37,393 nt of DNA from Pirellulales bacterium (GTDB taxonomy: Bacteria > Planctomycetota > Planctomycetia > Pirellulales > UBA1268): contig JADHSL010000019.1 in assembly GCA_016776925.1 (NCBI GenBank), positions 1 through 37,393 of the forward strand, given 5' to 3'. Made by a program: the position numbers and the translations under genes. The notes below the pieces were generated by a model that did not search any database, was not told where the DNA came from, and saw only the letters and a program-made list of their open reading frames with translations. Positions 17,815 to 26,884 of this stretch are shown one piece after another (the first letter of the stretch is position 1; each line of letters opens with the position of its first letter).

Positions 17815-20355
17815 ATGTACGAGCGTTTTACAGACCGTGCCCGGAAGGTGATGCAACTGGCGAATCAGGAAGCCCAGCGCTTTAATCACGAATACATTGG
17901 GACCGAACACGTCCTGCTTGGCTTGATTAAAGAAGGTAGTGGTGTTGCCGCCAACGTTTTAAAAAATCTTGACGTCGATCTTCGAAAAATTCGTCTCGAG
18001 GTTGAAAAACTCGTACAGAGTGGACCTGATATGGTCACGATGGGCAAGTTGCCACAGACACCCCGTGCCAAGAAAGTCATTGAATATTCAATGGAAGAGG
18101 CACGGAATCTGAACCATAATTATGTTGGAACTGAACATATCTTGCTCGGACTACTCCGTGAACAAGAAGGTGTTGCTGCTCAGGTTCTTATGAATCTTGG
18201 ACTCAAGCTTGAAGATGTTCGTGAAGAGGTTCTCAATCTTCTGGGACATGGTATGGATGAGGGAAGCGACCGGTCGGGCATGGGTGGCCGCCAGATGGCT
18301 GGTGGTGGTAGTGGAGGCAGTGATGCTCCAACAAAAAGTGGTAAGAGCAAAACCCCTGCACTAGATTCATTTGGACGTGACCTGACCGAATTGGCAAAAC
18401 AAGGAAAACTTGATCCTGTTATCGGTCGAGAGCATGAGATCGAACGGGCCATTCAGATCCTCTGCCGAAGAACAAAAAATAATCCTGTGCTTATCGGTGA
18501 GGCTGGTGTTGGAAAAACTGCAATCGTTGAAGGGTTTGCACAGAGAGTTATCGAAGGAAATATTCCCGAACTTCTTGCCGAACGAAGAATTGTGGTTCTC
18601 GACCTGGCGATGATGGTCGCTGGCACGAAATACCGTGGTCAGTTTGAAGAGCGAATTAAGGCCGTCATGAATGAAGTCCGACGAGCTAAAAATACCATTC
18701 TTTTTATCGACGAACTCCATACACTTGTCGGAGCTGGTGGAGCAGAGGGTGCTATTGATGCGTCCAATGTTCTCAAGCCCGCACTAGCTCGTGGTGAAAT
18801 CCAGTGCATTGGAGCAACCACACTGGATGAATATCGCAAATACATTGAAAAGGATTCGGCACTCGACAGGCGTTTCCAGCTTGTCATGGTCGAGCCTGCT
18901 TCGAAAAAAGAAGCAGTTGAAATCCTAAAGGGCCTCCGAGACCGCTACGAAAGTCACCATAGAGTATCCATTACTGATGACGCGATTGAAGCATCAGTAG
19001 AACTCTCCAGTCGCTATATCACAGGCCGCGCACTTCCTGATAAAGCGATTGATGTGATTGATGAAGCAGGGGCACGAGTGCGTCTGAAGGCAATGACTCG
19101 TCCTCCAGACCTCAAGGAAATTGATGCGGAGGTCGATCGCCTGAACAAGGAAAAAGAAGAGGCTGTTGCCAACCAAGACTTTGAAAAGGCGGCAGCACTG
19201 CGAGATAAGGCTGATAAATTGAAGAAGAAGAAACAGCAAATGACCAAGGAGTGGCGAGAAAAATCTCGTGAGGCTGATGGCGTTGTTGACGAAGAGGTTG
19301 TTGCAGAGGTTGTTTCCAAGATGACTGGCATTCCATTGACACGAATGTCGACAGAAGACAGCCAGCGATTAATGCAGATGGAGGATTCACTCCACAAGCG
19401 AGTAATTGGTCAAGATGCGGCAATCAAAAGTATTTCCAAGGCCGTTCGCCGAAGTCGCTCAGGCCTTAAAGACCCCAAACGCCCAATTGGTTGCTTTGTT
19501 TTGGCAGGCCCAACGGGCGTTGGAAAAACTCTCTTAGCCAAAGCACTCGCTGAATTCATGTTTGGGGACGACGACGCGCTCATATCAATTGACATGAGTG
19601 AGTACATGGAAAAGCACAATGTAAGTCGTCTCGTTGGTGCGCCTCCTGGATACGTTGGATTCGAAGAGGGCGGTCAACTCACTGAAAAAATCCGGCGGCG
19701 TCCATATGCGGTTGTTCTTCTTGATGAGATTGAAAAAGCTCACCCTGATGTTTTTAACATGCTACTGCAAGTGATGGAAGAAGGCCGACTCACAGACTCC
19801 TTTGGAAGAAATGTTGACTTCCGAAATACGATTCTCATCATGACAACCAATGCAGGGGCTGAGGCAATAAAGAATGAATCTGCCTTTGGATTCCAGAAGC
19901 CAGAAGATGACAGTGGATATGAAAGCATGAAGGCCCGAGTCAATGAACGAATTGAAAAGGTGTTCCGTCCAGAGTTTATTAACCGCCTAGATGATCTCAT
20001 CGTCTTCCATCATCTTACCGTTGAAAACCTCAAAGAGGTTATTGACATTGAACTCGCAAAAGTGCGGGAACGACTGCTCGAGCGTGGTCTTAAGCTCGAA
20101 CTCACTGACGAATCGAAGCAGTTTCTTATTAGAAAGGGCTCCGACACCGATTTCGGGGCTCGACCACTTCGGCGTGCACTTGAAAACTACATTGAAGACC
20201 CTGTGTCAGAAGAACTTCTAAAAGGTGAATTTGAAGGAAAAGACACTATTCAAGTGGACTGCAAAGAAGTTGCTGGAAAGAAACAGCTCGTCTTTCATGG
20301 GGTCGTAACCGCCGAACCGGTAGCCGCAGGATCTTCAGACGAATCTACCAGCTGA
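17815..20355 (+). CDS. clpC: ClpC-type AAA+ unfoldase
   Basis: This 846-residue protein has the full ClpC layout: two Clp N repeats (1-145, starting [16 protein letters not shown]), a glycine/serine linker (about 150-185), the first AAA+ module with Walker A GEAGVGKT at 228-235, a UVR-containing middle domain (about 440-475, [18 protein letters not shown]), and the second AAA+ module with Walker A GPTGVGKT at 565-572 and Walker [10 protein letters not shown]. The C-terminus has [18 protein letters not shown]. ClpC unfolds proteins and feeds them to ClpP in the cytosol; no clpP is in the window. The ATG at 17815 follows a good AGGAAG site. The UVR motif separates it from ClpA and ClpB. A hairpin-rich 348-bp leader precedes it. 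A 247-bp gap follows before mlaE. Confidence 0.97.
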   Translation: MYERFTDRARKVMQLANQEAQRFNHEYIGTEHVLLGLIKEGSGVAANVLKNLDVDLRKIRLEVEKLVQSGPDMVTMGKLPQTPRAKKVIEYSMEEARNLNHNYVGTEHILLGLLREQEGVAAQVLMNLGLKLEDVREEVLNLLGHGMDEGSDRSGMGGRQMAGGGSGGSDAPTKSGKSKTPALDSFGRDLTELAKQGKLDPVIGREHEIERAIQILCRRTKNNPVLIGEAGVGKTAIVEGFAQRVIEGNIPELLAERRIVVLDLAMMVAGTKYRGQFEERIKAVMNEVRRAKNTILFIDELHTLVGAGGAEGAIDASNVLKPALARGEIQCIGATTLDEYRKYIEKDSALDRRFQLVMVEPASKKEAVEILKGLRDRYESHHRVSITDDAIEASVELSSRYITGRALPDKAIDVIDEAGARVRLKAMTRPPDLKEIDAEVDRLNKEKEEAVANQDFEKAAALRDKADKLKKKKQQMTKEWREKSREADGVVDEEVVAEVVSKMTGIPLTRMSTEDSQRLMQMEDSLHKRVIGQDAAIKSISKAVRRSRSGLKDPKRPIGCFVLAGPTGVGKTLLAKALAEFMFGDDDALISIDMSEYMEKHNVSRLVGAPPGYVGFEEGGQLTEKIRRRPYAVVLLDEIEKAHPDVFNMLLQVMEEGRLTDSFGRNVDFRNTILIMTTNAGAEAIKNESAFGFQKPEDDSGYESMKARVNERIEKVFRPEFINRLDDLIVFHHLTVENLKEVIDIELAKVRERLLERGLKLELTDESKQFLIRKGSDTDFGARPLRRALENYIEDPVSEELLKGEFEGKDTIQVDCKEVAGKKQLVFHGVVTAEPVAAGSSDESTS

Positions 20356-20425
20356 GAGAAAAGGTTTGAGGTTCATAGGGGCGTTCTGAAATGGACATCT
20401 CTCTGTATTTTTCCATACATGCGTT

Positions 20426-20497
20426 GGTGCTTTGAAACCATAGTTTTCCTTCGGAAAGCTTCTTTTACGCACCCTGCTTCATTTGGATTTTTCCAAA
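20426..20497 (+). terminator. Hairpin cluster after clpC, possible terminator
   Basis: A seven-pair stem with a TTC loop lies at 20443-20459 (one G-T pair) and is followed by a T-rich stretch (TTCTTTT). It is enclosed by GGTGC (20426-20430) pairing with GCACC (20469-20473). A separate TTTGG/CCAAA hairpin is at 20482-20497. The T-run is imperfect, so termination of clpC is likely but not certain. Confidence 0.4.
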
Positions 20498-20567
20498 AGC
20501 CCGCAAATCCCGCAACCTCCCCCTAAACGACTCAAGGCACCAGTTCCTTCTAGCCGATCTAATCGAC

Positions 20568-20593
20568 AAGGAGCGCCGCCACTGCGGTGAAGG
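20568..20593 (+). promoter_or_regulatory. mlaE leader with two SD-like sites around a hairpin
   Basis: AAGGAG at 20568-20573 is a strong SD but lies 29 bases from the ATG at 20603. A six-pair hairpin (20574-20589, one G-T pair) follows, then GAAGG at 20589-20593, nine bases before the ATG. The second site is probably used; folding of the hairpin could bring the first closer. An in-frame TGA at 20588 rules out an earlier start. Confidence 0.35.
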
Positions 20594-20602
20594 TCTGTCG
20601 TT

Positions 20603-21475
20603 ATGAATTCACTTGCCACCACTCAATCTGAACGAGCTGCTGATAATGTCACTGGCTGGTTTGCAAATAGGGTCGCTGATGTCGGTGATATGGCGATCAC
20701 GATGGTTGCTGGTATTGGTGACGTAACTCTTTTTGCTTTACGAACCATTGGGTGGTTATTTTCCCGCCGTCAACGACGAGATGTGTTGATGCCAAGCTTC
20801 TATCAGATAGGTGTTTTATCGCTCCCGGTAATCGCACTTACCGGCCTTTTCATTGGAATGGTCTTGGCTGTACAGAGTTATGCGCAATTTAAAGCCCTTG
20901 GTCTGCAAACACGACTTGGTTCTGTAATCAACCTTTCACTGATTCGTGAACTCGGCCCAGTACTCGCAGCAACGATGCTGGCCGGGCGGGTCGGAAGTGC
21001 CATGGCTGCAGAACTGGGCACGATGCGCGTCACTGAACAAATCGATGCCCTTGAAAGTATGGGGGCGAATCCAATTTATTATCTTGTTGTACCTCGCTTT
21101 CTTGGCTGTCTTGTACTCATTCCGGCACTTACGATCATGGCTGATTTCATGGGTGTGCTGGGGGGTTACGTCTATTCACATGGCATCCTTGGTATTGATT
21201 ACCACCATTATTGGGCGAATTCCCGTGCCTATATCGATTCCTTTGATTTTTTTATGGGAATTTTTAAAAGCTTCTTTTTTGGCGCCGCTATTGCCTTAGT
21301 CAGTTGTCACCATGGCTTTCATTGTGACCATGGCGCACAGGGAGTTGGCCGAGCTGCGACCAATGCATTTGTCCACTCATTTGTTCTCATTCTTGTACTT
21401 GATCTTTTCCTGGGCATTGGCCTGAACAATGTACAGGACTACTTACGGCCCGAAGGTCCGCGAAGCCTTCTTTAA
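20603..21475 (+). CDS. mlaE: MlaE-family ABC transporter permease
   Basis: This 290-residue protein matches the MlaE/permease family of lipid transporters. Signature pieces are [18 protein letters not shown], the conserved [48 protein letters not shown], and the C-terminal [10 protein letters not shown]. About five to six membrane segments are visible. The complex moves phospholipids between the inner and outer membranes with an ATPase (next gene) and an MCE-domain protein (third gene). The segment [14 protein letters not shown], rich in His and Cys, sits where other MlaE proteins have a shorter YKGFNC-like loop. It heads the mlaE-mlaF-mlaD cluster, with 28 bp to the next gene. Start ATG has GAAGG nine bases upstream. 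Confidence 0.92.
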   Translation: MNSLATTQSERAADNVTGWFANRVADVGDMAITMVAGIGDVTLFALRTIGWLFSRRQRRDVLMPSFYQIGVLSLPVIALTGLFIGMVLAVQSYAQFKALGLQTRLGSVINLSLIRELGPVLAATMLAGRVGSAMAAELGTMRVTEQIDALESMGANPIYYLVVPRFLGCLVLIPALTIMADFMGVLGGYVYSHGILGIDYHHYWANSRAYIDSFDFFMGIFKSFFFGAAIALVSCHHGFHCDHGAQGVGRAATNAFVHSFVLILVLDLFLGIGLNNVQDYLRPEGPRSLL

Positions 21476-21503
21476 CCTTTAAACAGATTCTAGAAAACGT
21501 ACC

Positions 21504-22400
21504 ATGACCACGCCCGCTATCGAAGCGCCAACACGAGAAGCAACAACTGCAGGACCACTGCTTTTCATTGATTCGCTTTCGATAAATTTTGGTGACCAGC
21601 AGGTCTTGCGTAATATTTCCCTCGAACTCACTTCTGGTGAAAGTCTTGTCATTCTTGGCGAGAGCGGATGCGGGAAAACTGTCCTCTTAAAAACAATGAT
21701 CGGGCTCATTCAGCCAACTACAGGAGATGTACGATTTGAGGACACCTCATTGGCTTCGATGACAGAACGTCAACTTGCCCATCTCCGGACACGCTACGGA
21801 TTTGTTTTTCAAGGTGCCGCTCTTTTCGACAGTGCTACTGTTGCAGAGAATATTGCATTTCCTTTGCGTGAACATACTCAACTTGACGAAGATGAAATAG
21901 CAAAAATTGTTGCCGAACTTGTAGCAGAGGTTGGCCTACCACGTGCGGTCCTCACGAAAAAACCAGTGGAATTATCTGGCGGCATGAGAAAGCGTGCCGG
22001 CCTCGCACGAGCGCTTGCACTCGACCCACAGCTCGTACTCTATGACGAGCCGACCACGGGCCTCGACCCAATCATGAGTGATGTTATTAATGAACTTATT
22101 CTACGCGTTCATCAACGACCTGAAACAACCAACGTAGTAGTCACGCACGACATGACAACTGCTCATAAAGTGGCGGATAGAATTATTATGCTCTATCCAC
22201 TTTCTCGGCTTAAAAAAGGCGAGTCACAAATAATTTTTACTGGTACACCGGAAGAACTTGACGGCTCAACGGATCCTCGAGTTCGTCAATTCATTGAGGG
22301 CAAAGCCGGACAACGTCTCAACGAACTCCGGAATGAGCAGAACCAGAAAGACTGCGCACTATCCTCTGAGACTAACAATCAGGAGAACGATCATGAGTGA
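21504..22400 (+). CDS. mlaF: MlaF-family ABC transporter ATPase
   Basis: This 298-residue nucleotide-binding subunit has Walker A G-E-S-G-C-G-K-T at 52-59, Q-loop FVFQGAALFDS, signature L-S-G-G-M-R-K-R at 157-164, Walker B with VLYDEPTTGLDP at 178-189, and the switch His in VVVTHDM. The LSGGMRKR variant and the phrase QGAALFDSATVAENIAFPL are typical of MlaF. It powers the MlaE permease. The C-terminal tail after about 255 is polar and Asn/Gln-rich. Its last 8 bp overlap the mlaD start. Confidence 0.94.
   Translation: MTTPAIEAPTREATTAGPLLFIDSLSINFGDQQVLRNISLELTSGESLVILGESGCGKTVLLKTMIGLIQPTTGDVRFEDTSLASMTERQLAHLRTRYGFVFQGAALFDSATVAENIAFPLREHTQLDEDEIAKIVAELVAEVGLPRAVLTKKPVELSGGMRKRAGLARALALDPQLVLYDEPTTGLDPIMSDVINELILRVHQRPETTNVVVTHDMTTAHKVADRIIMLYPLSRLKKGESQIIFTGTPEELDGSTDPRVRQFIEGKAGQRLNELRNEQNQKDCALSSETNNQENDHE
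22381..22385 (+). promoter_or_regulatory. Shine-Dalgarno that decides the mlaD start
   Basis: AGGAG lies seven bases before the ATG at 22393, inside the end of mlaF. The frame is open from 22258, but this site and the MCE N-terminus (MSERVIQFRVGVMV) fix the start at 22393. Confidence 0.7.
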
Positions 22401-23460
22401 GCGCGTAATTCAATTTCGTGTTGGTGTGATGGTCTTAGCAACCGCCATTATCGCCGGAATACTTATTGTTTTATTTGGTGACCTGCCAAGTCTCGTCCAG
22501 TCAACATATCCGCTGCGCATGAACTTCTCAGAAGCGAGAGGCGTTTCAAGTGGCACCCCAGTACGAAAGAATGGCATTCTGGTTGGACGAGTCAACTCAG
22601 TCATGCTCGATGAACGTGGTGGCGTGAGTGTGGTTGCTCAAATTGATTCCTATGTACCGGTCTATCGTGATGAGACACCTCGTGTTGCAAGCACAATTCT
22701 TGGTGATGCCGAGATTGAACTTATTGCAGGACGCATTGCACCTCCTCGCCAACGAATCACAACAGATGAGGTTTTGCGGGGTGCTGTGTCAAAAGACCCC
22801 CTTGCATTATTTTCAACCCTCGAACCAAAAGTAACAGCTTCCCTCGAGTCACTCACTCGGGCAGGTGATGCGGTCGCAATACTCTCAGAAAACATAGAGC
22901 GAATTTTTGTAAAGGAAGATATTCAGATTGACCAGACCGTTAAAAAACTCGACACTGCGCTGGACACCTTTACAACAGCCATGAACAATGTGAATGACAT
23001 TGTCGGGGATGCCGAGGCGAGAGAAAAGCTGAAGGATTCGATCTATACGCTGCCTGATGTTCTTGTTGATCTGCGTAAGTCTGTTGGGGGTATCAGCGCT
23101 ACCATCGATACTGCGGATCGTAATCTCCGAAACCTTGAAGGGTTTTCAAAACCTCTCGGTGAACGAGGCGCATCAATGGTACAAGGCATAGACCGTGCCA
23201 TTAATCGCCTCGACACTGTACTCGTTCAAGCAGCCACGTTCACTCAGGCCCTCAACGAGTCGCAGGGAACACTTGGCAAACTGGTACGTGATCCGGAGGT
23301 TTACAATGACCTTGCTCAAGCCGCAAACAACGTCAATCGTCTAACTCAAGACCTTCGGCCAATTATTGATGACGTTCGTGTATTCACTGATAAAATCGCG
23401 CGCCATCCTGAACAACTTGGTGTACGTGGAGCACTCGATCGGAAAACTGGGCTTAAATGA
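22393..23460 (+). CDS. mlaD: MlaD-like MCE domain protein
   Basis: This 355-residue protein has one N-terminal membrane anchor (VGVMVLATAIIAGILIVLFG) and then the MCE domain (about 45-125: YPLRMNFSEARGVSSGTPVRKNGILVGRVNSVML, ILGDAEIELIAG). The rest is a long helical tail (about 140-355), with repeated Asp/Leu/Thr/Asn-rich segments that probably form a periplasmic coiled coil. MCE proteins form hexameric rings that bind lipid in the periplasm and partner with MlaE and MlaF. The tail is longer than in E. coli MlaD (183 residues), closer to the long MCE proteins that may span much of the periplasm. It is convergent with cphA, 21 bp apart. No mlaC or mlaB follows. Confidence 0.9.
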   Translation: MSERVIQFRVGVMVLATAIIAGILIVLFGDLPSLVQSTYPLRMNFSEARGVSSGTPVRKNGILVGRVNSVMLDERGGVSVVAQIDSYVPVYRDETPRVASTILGDAEIELIAGRIAPPRQRITTDEVLRGAVSKDPLALFSTLEPKVTASLESLTRAGDAVAILSENIERIFVKEDIQIDQTVKKLDTALDTFTTAMNNVNDIVGDAEAREKLKDSIYTLPDVLVDLRKSVGGISATIDTADRNLRNLEGFSKPLGERGASMVQGIDRAINRLDTVLVQAATFTQALNESQGTLGKLVRDPEVYNDLAQAANNVNRLTQDLRPIIDDVRVFTDKIARHPEQLGVRGALDRKTGLK

Positions 23461-23481
23461 TGATGGGCAAAATACATTGCC

Positions 23482-26196
23482 TCACAGGTCTGATGATCTG
23501 TCTTTTTTGTGCTCTGGGTCGAACGGCACTTCATTTGGATTCAGTGATTGAACATCTGCTATTTGATCAAAACCGATTCCACGAAGTCGATTACCGTATC
23601 GCTCCATTAACCACGGCATTGTTTGTTCGATGGTATCAGGCTGTAGCAAAACAAGGTCACCTGGCTTCACCGCATCGAGTACCGTTGCAGCTGAGGTTTC
23701 CCAATCACCTCCAGACTCGACTATAGCGCGACGCTTGGTTTGTTTTGTTCTTACGATGCCTTCAGCAATAAGTCGTGTTATCTCTCCGGGGCTGCGGCCT
23801 CTGCGGTAGGCATCTTCATAGATGACGATGCGATCGAATGTCTTGCCCAAGAGTTCACCTTGTCGCAGGAGATCTTCATTTCGACGATCCCCTGCTGCTG
23901 AATACACAGCAGTTCTGTGAGCATGTGGCAACTTTTCAAGCGTTAAACAGACCTGCTCTAAAGACGGCACGTTATGTCCGTAGTCAACAACCACAGTAGC
24001 TCCGTCTAACTCAAGCATATTGAATCGCCCGGGACTACCGAGTGCGCCACTTGAAAAGCTCTCGAGTCCGAGTCGAACCAATTCAAGCGGAACGCCCATG
24101 CTCCATGCAGCGGCAGAAGCAGCAAGTGCATTTTCAACTTGAAACGAAACCAAACCCTGATGAACCAGGGGAACTTTATCTAAATTGGCTAATCGAGTTT
24201 CACGCGGTCCATCACACAATACGATCCATCCGTCACGGATGGTTGCGCCAAGACCTCCGGAGGCCAAGTGTTCTGTGAGGACAGGAAATTCTGGATTGAG
24301 TGAAAAATAAATTACCCGACCCTGACACCATTTCTTCATATCGACAACTAGTGGATCTGCTGCATTGAGGACAGCTGCGCCGCTTGTTCGCACAGCTGCA
24401 ACAATTGCGCCTTTCACCCAAGCAAGTTGTTCTGGAGTATCTATTTCATGCAAACCAAGGTGGTCACCTGAGGAAATATTAGTGACAACGGCTACATCAC
24501 AGGCATCAAACCCACACCCTTCACGGAGAATTCCTCCCCTTGCCGTTTCGAGCACAGCCGTCGTTACGTTCGGTTGCGCTAAAATTCGTCGTGCACTTGC
24601 TGGCCCACTACAATCACCAGAATCAAGCTGTCTGTCGCCTACCCACACGCCTTCGGTACAGGCAATGCCAACCGTTGCTCCCCCTGTCGAGGCTACATGA
24701 GCTAACAAACGGGTAACTGTCGTTTTTCCATTTGTACCGGTCACCGCTGCCACAGGAATCCGACCATCTTCACCGGTTTCGAAAAGCGTACTGATGATCG
24801 CCGAACCGACATCCCTAGATCCTCCAACCGTTGGTTCCAGATGCATCCGAAGACCGGGACATGCATTAATTTCAACAACACCTCCATGCTGGACACTCAA
24901 AGGCTGATCAATACGTGTCGCCATAATATCGACGCCCGCAATATCAAGCCCAACAACTCGTACCGCATCAATAGCAAGCCGAACTGTGTCTGGATGAACC
25001 AGATCTGTGACATCCTCAGCGGTGCCTCCAGTACTCAGATTTGCGTTCCGACGGAGAAGGACAAGTTGCCCATCATTTGGGATAGATTCCTTTGAAAATC
25101 CTTGCTCGCACAGAGCAACCTCAGCAGCAGCATCAAGACATAAAAGAGAAAGTGATCCTGCATGGTCATCGCAACGACAAGGATTCCTATTTTCTTTTTG
25201 AACAAGCTTTTCAATCGTTGAACTACCATCGCCCGTAATACAAGGAGCGCAACGACGTGCCGCCGCAATAAGTTCATTACCGATAACTAATAGCCGATAA
25301 TCATCCCCTGCTAGACAACGCTCAACGACGATCTCTTCCTCTTCTGAAATTGCCACGCTATATGCTTGGGAAACCTCATTCTGAGTTGTCAGTCCAACTG
25401 AAACACCTCGACCCTGATTGCCACAACGGGGCTTGATGACCACTGGCAGACCAATTTCCGTCGCCACCTGCCAGGCTTCTTCAGCTGAGAAAACAGGCTT
25501 TCCTTTTGCAACTGGAATACCAGCCTCTTCGAGCAAGCCTCGTGTCAACTCCTTATCTTGTGCAATTGTCTCACTGACAGCTGATGTCTGGTCCGTCTCA
25601 GCCGCAATAATTCGCCGCTGCTTGGACCCAATTCCAAGCCGAACAAGTGACCCCTCACTCAGCCTACGTACAGGTATGTCTCGACGGCGTGCAGCTTCCA
25701 CGATCGACCTGGTGCTCGGACCAAGTTGCTCGAGGAGCAACTTCTCCCGCAAGCTTTCTATGGTTTTCCCGACGTCAAAATGACTTCCCTCTATTGCAGC
25801 AATGAGGAGTGAGTGTGCTGCATGCAAGCAATGGACTGCAAAATCTTCTTCCTTATATTCAATGATAACATTGTAGACGCCATGTTTTTTTGTTTCGTGT
25901 GCCCTGCCGTACCCAACTTCTGTACCTGCAAGCGATTGAAGCTCGAGTGTCACGTGTTCAAGAACATGCCCCATCCAGGTGCCAGTTCGTAATCGTTCAA
26001 AAAAGCCACCACGCTCACCAATCGAGCAACGATGCTCGATCATTGTCGGCAACCAATTCATCAATCGTTCATTAAAACCAGCAAGCGTATGTGATGGATA
26101 TTCCTCGAGCCATCCGAGGTCAACACGAACTTCAAGAACCGGAAACCGAGCCCACTGATTAGGACCTCGAAGCACTTTTATGTTGTCAATATTCAT
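23482..26196 (-). CDS. cphA: Cyanophycin synthetase
   Basis: This 904-residue protein matches CphA1. Residues 1-160 are the N-terminal domain (LGWLEEYPSHTL, GHVLEHVTLELQSLAG). The ATP-grasp domain (about 210-475) includes VVIKPRCGNQGRGVSVG (Lys255), LRRNANLSTGGTAEDVTD and VEINACPGLRMHLEP. The Mur-ligase-like domain (about 480-880) has the P-loop TGTNGKTT at 486-493, ETARGGILREG and DYGHNVPSLEQ. The enzyme builds cyanophycin, a polyaspartate backbone with arginine side chains, from Asp, Arg and ATP in the cytosol. The C-terminal 25 residues are a polar extension. A CphA2-type enzyme is less likely because both ATP-binding motif sets look intact. The ABC transporter and DUF1854 genes lie divergently upstream. 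No cyanophycinase or second cphA is in the window. Confidence 0.94.
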   Translation of the reverse strand: MNIDNIKVLRGPNQWARFPVLEVRVDLGWLEEYPSHTLAGFNERLMNWLPTMIEHRCSIGERGGFFERLRTGTWMGHVLEHVTLELQSLAGTEVGYGRAHETKKHGVYNVIIEYKEEDFAVHCLHAAHSLLIAAIEGSHFDVGKTIESLREKLLLEQLGPSTRSIVEAARRRDIPVRRLSEGSLVRLGIGSKQRRIIAAETDQTSAVSETIAQDKELTRGLLEEAGIPVAKGKPVFSAEEAWQVATEIGLPVVIKPRCGNQGRGVSVGLTTQNEVSQAYSVAISEEEEIVVERCLAGDDYRLLVIGNELIAAARRCAPCITGDGSSTIEKLVQKENRNPCRCDDHAGSLSLLCLDAAAEVALCEQGFSKESIPNDGQLVLLRRNANLSTGGTAEDVTDLVHPDTVRLAIDAVRVVGLDIAGVDIMATRIDQPLSVQHGGVVEINACPGLRMHLEPTVGGSRDVGSAIISTLFETGEDGRIPVAAVTGTNGKTTVTRLLAHVASTGGATVGIACTEGVWVGDRQLDSGDCSGPASARRILAQPNVTTAVLETARGGILREGCGFDACDVAVVTNISSGDHLGLHEIDTPEQLAWVKGAIVAAVRTSGAAVLNAADPLVVDMKKWCQGRVIYFSLNPEFPVLTEHLASGGLGATIRDGWIVLCDGPRETRLANLDKVPLVHQGLVSFQVENALAASAAAWSMGVPLELVRLGLESFSSGALGSPGRFNMLELDGATVVVDYGHNVPSLEQVCLTLEKLPHAHRTAVYSAAGDRRNEDLLRQGELLGKTFDRIVIYEDAYRRGRSPGEITRLIAEGIVRTKQTKRRAIVESGGDWETSAATVLDAVKPGDLVLLQPDTIEQTMPWLMERYGNRLRGIGFDQIADVQSLNPNEVPFDPEHKKDRSSDL

Positions 26197-26884
26197 AGGC
26201 GGAAGGTACCAAGGGAGAAATCTTCAAAATGAATCGGGGCAGAGTATCGAGTTATTCAAATTAGGGTTTTGGATATGTAGTTTATCAAAGGGGGCTGGTA
26301 TTCTTGAAATTGCTTTATTTGCAGCCCAACAAACTCTCAGTACAGCGCTCACCTTCAAGCGATAGTCTCAAATTCAGTGAAAGAAGGCGGAGAGACACAT
26401 GAGTCATGTATTTCTCGGATTCTTTCTAGCACGCTTTGGCCTTGCAGAACCGTGTTACGATACTGTTTGGCTATTCCAATTCCAAGTTTTTTGCCTTCAA
26501 GATTCATCTTTTGCCTGTACTCCCCAGCATTTCACTAGGAACCAACTCCAAAAAAACACCGTTTCAAACAGAATAGACTGAAGAATCACCGTCATTGGAT
26601 CGATTCGCTAGGATACCCTGATGTGCATTCTTTGTGCCAAAAATAAGCAGACCCGCACTGTCGTACCATTAAAAATAGTTGCCGATGACTCAAAAATCAC
26701 CTTTCCTACTTCATTTCTGCAATCTTTAGAATTGCCTCGAACCAAATTTAAATCGTACTTTGTCGCTTTCAGCAATTTCAGTCGGTAGGTTTTTCACACT
26801 GCAAAGTACCATTGTGTGTAATTTCTATACAAGACTGGGCAGCGATTTCCTAAGCTTTCAGCAAAGTGTGTTACAGCATCTGCA
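26197..26884. other. 688-bp divergent regulatory region between cphA and ABC gene
   Basis: No convincing gene: the small frames at 26180-26365 and 26399-26581 have no recognisable product. Three inverted repeats are visible: GGGCTG/CAGCCC at 26292-26327 with a 24-base loop, ACATGAGTCATGT at 26397-26409 (perfect dyad around one base), and CACAC/GTGTG at 26795-26818. This is where promoters of both the cyanophycin synthetase and the ABC/DUF1854 pair must lie. Confidence 0.5.
26397..26409. promoter_or_regulatory. Perfect 13-bp dyad, possible operator
   Basis: ACATGA-G-TCATGT is a perfect palindrome with a single central base, about 200 bp upstream of cphA in the divergent region; GAGA and TCTC lie just outside it with a one-base offset. 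Operator function is inference. Confidence 0.25.

Noticed and set aside
20375-20602. GGGGCGTTCTG near 20379 recalls the 5' end of tmRNA
   Set aside because: No matching TCGAC element, no T-arm or CCA end, and the gap is too short for a tmRNA.
23457-23726. 89-residue frame whose start overlaps the mlaD stop, with a signal-like N-terminus
   Set aside because: It is almost entirely antisense to the 3' end of cphA and matches no Mla component; the overlap is probably chance from the ATGATGATG run.
26399-26581. 60-residue frame in the cphA/ABC gap
   Set aside because: No recognisable product, and it starts within a dyad sequence; likely chance.
26730-26760. Minus-strand GGTTCGAGGC resembling a tRNA T-arm
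   Set aside because: The flanking bases do not pair as a T-stem and no acceptor or anticodon arm is present.
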